From CAZNMF01 sp035547155 (GTDB taxonomy: Bacteria > Acidobacteriota > Vicinamibacteria > Vicinamibacterales > SCN-69-37): DNA of 9,587 nucleotides. Shown in pieces: positions 6,062 through 9,587 of the stretch. The notes below the pieces were generated by a model. The model had not been told where the DNA came from and ran no database searches. It was given only the letters and a program-made list of their open reading frames with translations. The stretch spans positions 1-9,587 of the forward strand of contig DASZVJ010000120.1 of the NCBI GenBank assembly GCA_035547155.1, written 5' to 3'. The position numbers were made by a program, and so were the translations under genes. How positions within the stretch are numbered: the first letter of the stretch is position 1; each line of letters starts with the position of its first letter.

Positions 6062-6666
6062 GCCGGGCCACGGCGCCGCGTGTGGTGACGCGATCCGGGC
6101 TCGCGGCGTTGCTCGTCGCGGCCTCGGCTGTCTGGCTCTCTGCGCAGGCGATGGCGATCTCGACGAGCGGCGATCTGTTGCGCGTGACCGCGCCCGGCTT
6201 CGGCGTGCTCGACGCGCCCGTCGTCGAGCAGCTCCGCGATGGCCGATCCGTGCGCGTCGGCGCCGATCTCGCCGTGCGCGAGCGTCCCGACGGCGCGATC
6301 GTCGCCGAGGCGCACGAGACCTTTGCGCTGAGCTTCGATCTGTGGGAGGAGCGCTATGCCATCACGCGCGTGGGCACGCCTTCGCTCTCGATCTCCCATC
6401 TGCGCGCCAGGGATGCGGAGGCCTGGTGCCTCGCGCATCTCGCGGTGTCGTTGAGCGAGGTCGGACGCATCGGCCGCGACACGCCGTTCTGGATCCGCCT
6501 GCAGTATCGTGTGCTGAATCCGGAGCGTGTCCCGACGTCCGACGAGCCGTTCAGCCTCGGCGGTCTGATTGAGATCCTCGGCCGCCGCCGCGCCGGCGAG
6601 GCGGCGCCGAAGACGCTCGACGGCGGCCCGTTCCGTCTGTCGGCGTTGCCGCGTCCGACGCCCTGA
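6058..6666 (+). CDS. Small exported protein, DUF4390-like by pattern and position
   Basis: Read from TTG at 6058 the protein has 202 residues. A signal peptide or N-terminal anchor occupies about 1-33 (hydrophobic run GLAALLVAASAVW, then SAQAMA). The mature part has a basic and aromatic pattern: LRDGRSVRVGADLAV, then FDLWEERY (93-100), AWCLAHL (122-128) and PFWIRLQYRV (143-152), ending in a short proline-rich tail. This arrangement resembles DUF4390, small periplasmic proteins encoded directly before NtrYX-type genes in beta- and gammaproteobacteria. The resemblance is from memory and weak at the residue level. The stop codon of the Omp85 gene overlaps its TTG, and the kinase gene begins one base after its stop, so translation is probably coupled. 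The location suggests it works in the periplasm with the kinase or the barrel protein. No catalytic motif is visible. Confidence 0.75.
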   Translation: MSRATAPRVVTRSGLAALLVAASAVWLSAQAMAISTSGDLLRVTAPGFGVLDAPVVEQLRDGRSVRVGADLAVRERPDGAIVAEAHETFALSFDLWEERYAITRVGTPSLSISHLRARDAEAWCLAHLAVSLSEVGRIGRDTPFWIRLQYRVLNPERVPTSDEPFSLGGLIEILGRRRAGEAAPKTLDGGPFRLSALPRPTP

Positions 6667-6667
6667 G

Positions 6668-8074
6668 ATGCGCTCCAGTCTTCGCACTCGACTCGTGGCC
6701 GCATTCATCGTCGCGACGCTCGTGCCGTTGGGCGCGACGCTGTGGGTTGCGGCCGCGCTGCTGCAGCGCAGCCTCGGCTACGCGACGACCAACGAGCTCG
6801 ATCGGTTGTCGCGCACACTCGAGACGACCGCCAGGCAGCTCTATCAACTCGAACGCGACGCGCTGCGCCGGGACGCGTCGGACGGACGTGCGCCAGACGC
6901 CCAATTCGCCGCGGCCGATCGCGCCTCATGGCCCGAAGACGTTCGCGCGTTCTGGGACAGCGGCGACGTCGAGCGTGTCGGCGCGGCTGGTGACGGCGGC
7001 AACCGGCTGGACCTGCTGCGCCGCTCGCCGCAGGGCGTCGACGTGTTCCGTCGCGATCTCGCCGGCGTGCGGCTCGACGCGCTGTCCGACGAGTTCCGCC
7101 GCGCGCGTGCGCTCGTCGAGGACGGCCAGTCGCACGATCTCCGTCGAGGCTTCACGCGCGCGCTCGTCCTGCTCATGGTCGTCGTGTGGCTGTTGTCGCT
7201 CGTCCCGCTCTTCCTGATCGCCCGTCACGTCAGCGAGCCGATCCGGCAGCTCACGGACGGCCTCACCGATTTCGCCGGCGGCGATTGGGATCGCCGCGTG
7301 CCGGCGGGACGCGGCGACGAGGTCGGACGCGCGATGGACGCGTTCAATCGCATGGCGGATCAGCTGCAGCGCGACAAGGATCGTCTCGTCTATCTCACGC
7401 AGATGACGAGCTGGCAGATGCTGGCGCGCAAGACCGCGCACGAGCTGAAGAACTCGCTGACGCCGATCCGGCTGACGGTCGAGGAGATCCTGGCGCGGCA
7501 GCCCGCGGCGGAGCGCGCGTTCGTCGAGCAGGCGACGCAGATCGTCGTCGCCGAGATCGAGACGCTCGAGCGGCGCGTCCGCGCGTTTTCCGAGTTCGCT
7601 GCCGAGCCGGCAGTGGCGCCGGCGCTGCTCGACGTCAACGCGGCGATCGACGAGCGCCTGGCGCTGCTGCAGCCCGTGCATCCCGGCACGTCGTACGAGC
7701 GCCGCCTCGACATCGACGCGCCGGCTGTCTACGCTTCGGGAGACCTCGTGAAGAGCATCCTCACGAACCTGCTCGAGAACGCGGCGGAGGCGGCGGGGAC
7801 CGGCGGCTGCGTGCGGGTGACGACACGGCGCGATGGCGATCGCGTGGCGATCGACGTGCACGACTCCGGTCCAGGCCTGAGCGCCGAGGCGTCACGCACC
7901 CTGTTCGAGCCGACGATCACGTTCAAGAAGCATGGAATGGGCCTCGGTCTGTCGATCGCGCGCAAGCACGCGCTGCTCTCCGGCGGCGACATCCTCGTCG
8001 TCCCCGGCGAGCTGGGTGGGGCCGGTTTCCGCGTCACGCTGCCGATCGCGCCGCCGCGAGATCTCCCGTCATGA
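6668..8074 (+). CDS. NtrY-like membrane sensor histidine kinase
   Basis: The protein has 468 residues. It has a transmembrane segment (about 8-31), a roughly 130-residue periplasmic domain (about 32-164) with no recognised sensor fold, a second transmembrane segment (165-184), a HAMP domain (about 183-236), then HisKA and HATPase_c. The phospho-acceptor is H258 in TAHELKNSLTPIRLT, an NtrY-style H-box. The ATP-binding lobe shows the N-box LTNLLENAAEAA (N367, N371), DSGPGL (399-404), a LFEP F-box and HGMGLGLSIA (G2). All catalytic motifs are present. NtrY kinases commonly carry a PAS domain after HAMP; here HAMP runs straight into HisKA. The gene begins one base after the preceding stop and its stop overlaps the next start by ATGA. 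It should phosphorylate the response regulator encoded next. The ligand is unknown. An in-frame ATG at 6569 lies inside the preceding gene and would spoil the membrane topology. Confidence 0.93.
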   Translation: MRSSLRTRLVAAFIVATLVPLGATLWVAAALLQRSLGYATTNELDRLSRTLETTARQLYQLERDALRRDASDGRAPDAQFAAADRASWPEDVRAFWDSGDVERVGAAGDGGNRLDLLRRSPQGVDVFRRDLAGVRLDALSDEFRRARALVEDGQSHDLRRGFTRALVLLMVVVWLLSLVPLFLIARHVSEPIRQLTDGLTDFAGGDWDRRVPAGRGDEVGRAMDAFNRMADQLQRDKDRLVYLTQMTSWQMLARKTAHELKNSLTPIRLTVEEILARQPAAERAFVEQATQIVVAEIETLERRVRAFSEFAAEPAVAPALLDVNAAIDERLALLQPVHPGTSYERRLDIDAPAVYASGDLVKSILTNLLENAAEAAGTGGCVRVTTRRDGDRVAIDVHDSGPGLSAEASRTLFEPTITFKKHGMGLGLSIARKHALLSGGDILVVPGELGGAGFRVTLPIAPPRDLPS

Positions 8075-9417
8075 CGCCGCGCCATCGCATCGTCATCGTC
8101 GACGATGAGCCGAACATCGGGCTGTCATTGCGGTTGATTCTGGAGCGCGAAGGCTACGGTGTCACGGTCTTCGAGACCGCGTCTGCGTTCCGCGCCGAAC
8201 GCCGAGCCGGCCGCGCGGATTTGTATGTGATCGACGTCCGTCTTCCTGACGCCAACGGCATCGACGTCTTGCGGGAGATCCGTCAGCACGGCGATCCGGC
8301 GCCGGTCATCATGATCTCCGGGCACGGCACGATTCCGGATGCCATCGAAGCCACGCGCCGAGGCGCCTTCGACTTCCTCGAGAAGCCGCTCGCCCGCGAG
8401 CGCGTGTTGCTGTCGGTGAAGCATGCGCTCGATCGATCCGATTTGCAGAACGAGAACCAGCGCTTTCGCGAGATCGTCGGCGATCCGCCGCGGATGCTCG
8501 GCACGAGCGCCGCGTTCCGTCGCGTCGTCGCGGAGGCCACGCAGGTCGCGAAATCCGACGTGAGCGTCCTGCTCACGGGTGAATCCGGCACGGGCAAGGA
8601 GCTGCTGGCGGCCCACATTCATCGTGAGAGCGCAGTGGCCGCGCGGCCATTCATCAAGGTCAACTGCGCGGCGATCCCGACGGAGCTGATCGAGAGCGAG
8701 CTCTTCGGTCACGAAAAGGGCGCCTTCACCGGCGCGACGACGTTACGGCGCGGGCGGTTCGAGCTGGCTGACGGCGGCACCATCTTCCTGGACGAAGTCG
8801 GCGATCTCCATGAAGCATCGCAAGCCAAACTGCTGCGCGTGCTCCAGGACGGCGAGTGCCAGCGTCTCGGCGGCGAGCAGGCGATTCGCGTGTCCGTCCG
8901 CGTGATCTCGGCGACGAATCGCCCGCTCGACGCGCTCATCGCCGACGGCAAGTTCCGCGCGGATCTCTTCTATCGGCTCAGCGTCGTCCCGATTCGCGTG
9001 CCGGCGTTACGCGAGCGGCGCGACGACATTCCGGTTCTGGCCGCGCACTTCCTTGCCGAGTTCTGCACGCGAAACAACGTCCGATCGAAACGGTTGGCCG
9101 AGGGCGTCGGCGCGATCCTCGCGCGCTACGACTGGCCTGGGAACGTCCGCGAGCTACGAAATACGATCGAGCGCATGGCAATCCTCACGTCCGGCGACGA
9201 GATGACGGCGGTGTCGATTCCTTCGGAGATCCGCGAGCCGCAAACAGCGGCAGCGTCCGGGCTCCAGGCCGTGCGCGACACCGCCGAGCGCGAGCGCATC
9301 CTGCGTGCGCTCGACGACAGCCAGTGGAACGTGTCGAGCGCCGCGCGGCTGCTCGGCATCGAGCGCACGCACCTGCACAAGCGCATCCGCGCGCTGCGAC
9401 TGACACGTCCGGAGTAG
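8071..9417 (+). CDS. NtrX-like sigma-54-dependent response regulator (REC-AAA+-Fis)
   Basis: The protein has 448 residues in three domains. The receiver (about 5-120) has acidic residues D11/D12, phospho-acceptor D55, S83 and K105. The AAA+ sigma-54 interaction domain (about 140-370) has Walker A GESGTGKE (170-177), the sigma-54 contact loop GAFTGA (217-222), Walker B FLDE (D241/E242), arginine-finger region FRADLFYRL (295-303) and GNVRELRN (357-364). A Fis-type helix-turn-helix follows (about 421-442) with the NtrX-like ending IERTHLHKRIRAL. Nothing essential is missing, so it should hydrolyse ATP to open sigma-54 promoters when phosphorylated by the kinase whose gene it overlaps (ATGA, 8071-8074). 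The consensus -24/-12 element at 4501-4516 and the palindrome at 4416-4442 make its own operon the first candidate target. Proteobacterial NtrX is linked to nitrogen and envelope or redox control, but its role here cannot be read from sequence. Confidence 0.95.
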   Translation: MTPRHRIVIVDDEPNIGLSLRLILEREGYGVTVFETASAFRAERRAGRADLYVIDVRLPDANGIDVLREIRQHGDPAPVIMISGHGTIPDAIEATRRGAFDFLEKPLARERVLLSVKHALDRSDLQNENQRFREIVGDPPRMLGTSAAFRRVVAEATQVAKSDVSVLLTGESGTGKELLAAHIHRESAVAARPFIKVNCAAIPTELIESELFGHEKGAFTGATTLRRGRFELADGGTIFLDEVGDLHEASQAKLLRVLQDGECQRLGGEQAIRVSVRVISATNRPLDALIADGKFRADLFYRLSVVPIRVPALRERRDDIPVLAAHFLAEFCTRNNVRSKRLAEGVGAILARYDWPGNVRELRNTIERMAILTSGDEMTAVSIPSEIREPQTAAASGLQAVRDTAERERILRALDDSQWNVSSAARLLGIERTHLHKRIRALRLTRPE

Positions 9418-9455
9418 AGAGCCGGTCCACCGAAACACTATCCGACAGGTCGTCG

Positions 9456-9461
9456 TAAGAT
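9456..9461 (+). promoter_or_regulatory. Candidate -10 TAAGAT placed for a leaderless start
   Basis: TAAGAT matches four of six -10 bases. It lies 7 bp before the ATG at 9469, so transcription would begin at or next to the start codon. No -35 and no Shine-Dalgarno sequence are seen. The 51-bp gap after the activator gene shows no terminator hairpin. Confidence 0.25.
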
Positions 9462-9468
9462 AGCCGCC

Positions 9469-9587
9469 ATGCGAAACCGTCTTCGGCTCTTGCTTTGCGG
9501 AGTGCTGTGTCTTGCCGCGGCCGCGCCCGCGTTCGCGCTGGGCGAGCCGTCGTACGTGACGACGACGGCCGGCTCCGGCGCCGTGCC
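9469..9587 (+). CDS. Exported protein of unknown function, N-terminus only
   Basis: The ATG at 9469 opens a frame that runs off the right edge after 39 complete codons. The start reads MRNRLRLLLCGVLCLAAAAPAFA in two parts: a positively charged tip and a hydrophobic core, with AFA as a likely signal-peptidase site before LGE. The mature start (PSYVTTTAGSGAV) gives no family. A lipobox is not evident even though two cysteines (C10, C14) occur in the signal. The start lacks a Shine-Dalgarno sequence. It begins 51 bp after the activator gene on the same strand, so it could belong to the same transcript or have its own promoter. Confidence 0.6.
   Translation, partial: MRNRLRLLLCGVLCLAAAAPAFALGEPSYVTTTAGSGAV

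Noticed and set aside
7186..8070. N-terminal extension of the response regulator frame by 295 codons
   Set aside because: The extension lies inside the kinase gene and is arginine-rich nonsense. The receiver domain begins properly at the ATGA overlap at 8071.
1..9587. tRNA, rRNA, riboswitch or replication-origin features
   Set aside because: The gaps are short (51-139 bp) and I saw no cloverleaf, conserved RNA motif or DnaA-box cluster in them.

Overview
The window is GC-rich, densely coded DNA from a Gram-negative (diderm) bacterium. Outer-membrane, lipoprotein and signal-peptide genes are all present. The RsbU-type phosphatase with a membrane-anchored N-terminus, the tandem CNHCP-type redoxins, the NtrYX-like pair and the TTCGAA-rich intergenic heptamer repeats together suggest an Acidobacteriota (Vicinamibacteria-like) genome. 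That assignment is inference from gene style, not from a marker gene.

Layout. (1) Positions 1-580, minus strand: the N-terminal half of a LarA-domain (nickel-pincer racemase superfamily) protein that runs off the left edge. (2) Diverging from it, 634-1770: a membrane-anchored SpoIIE/RsbU-type PP2C phosphatase. (3) 1908-3044 and 3112-4377: two tandem paralogues, each made of two thioredoxin folds. The first is a lipoprotein with intact CxxC motifs. The second is secreted and has both active-site cysteines of its C-terminal domain replaced by serine, as well as one of the two in its N-terminal domain. An inverted pair of TTCRAAG heptamer arrays brackets the first paralogue. (4) 4378-4516: an intergenic region with three dyads, one of them a perfect 12-bp-arm palindrome, followed by a near-consensus sigma-54 -24/-12 promoter. 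(5) 4517-9417: a tightly packed four-gene run with overlapping or 1-bp junctions. It encodes an Omp85/TamA-like outer-membrane beta-barrel, a small exported protein resembling DUF4390, an NtrY-like sensor kinase and an NtrX-like sigma-54 activator. (6) 9469-9587: the start of another exported protein, cut by the right edge.

How the parts may work together: the sigma-54 activator at the end of the operon has an intact GAFTGA loop, and the operon's own leader carries a -24/-12 element with palindromes at the distance where activators of this class bind. The simplest reading is an autoregulated envelope-sensing module: the periplasm is sensed by the kinase (perhaps with the small exported protein), the signal passes to the activator, and sigma-54 transcription makes the outer-membrane assembly-like protein. 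This model is inference; the sequence elements are directly visible.
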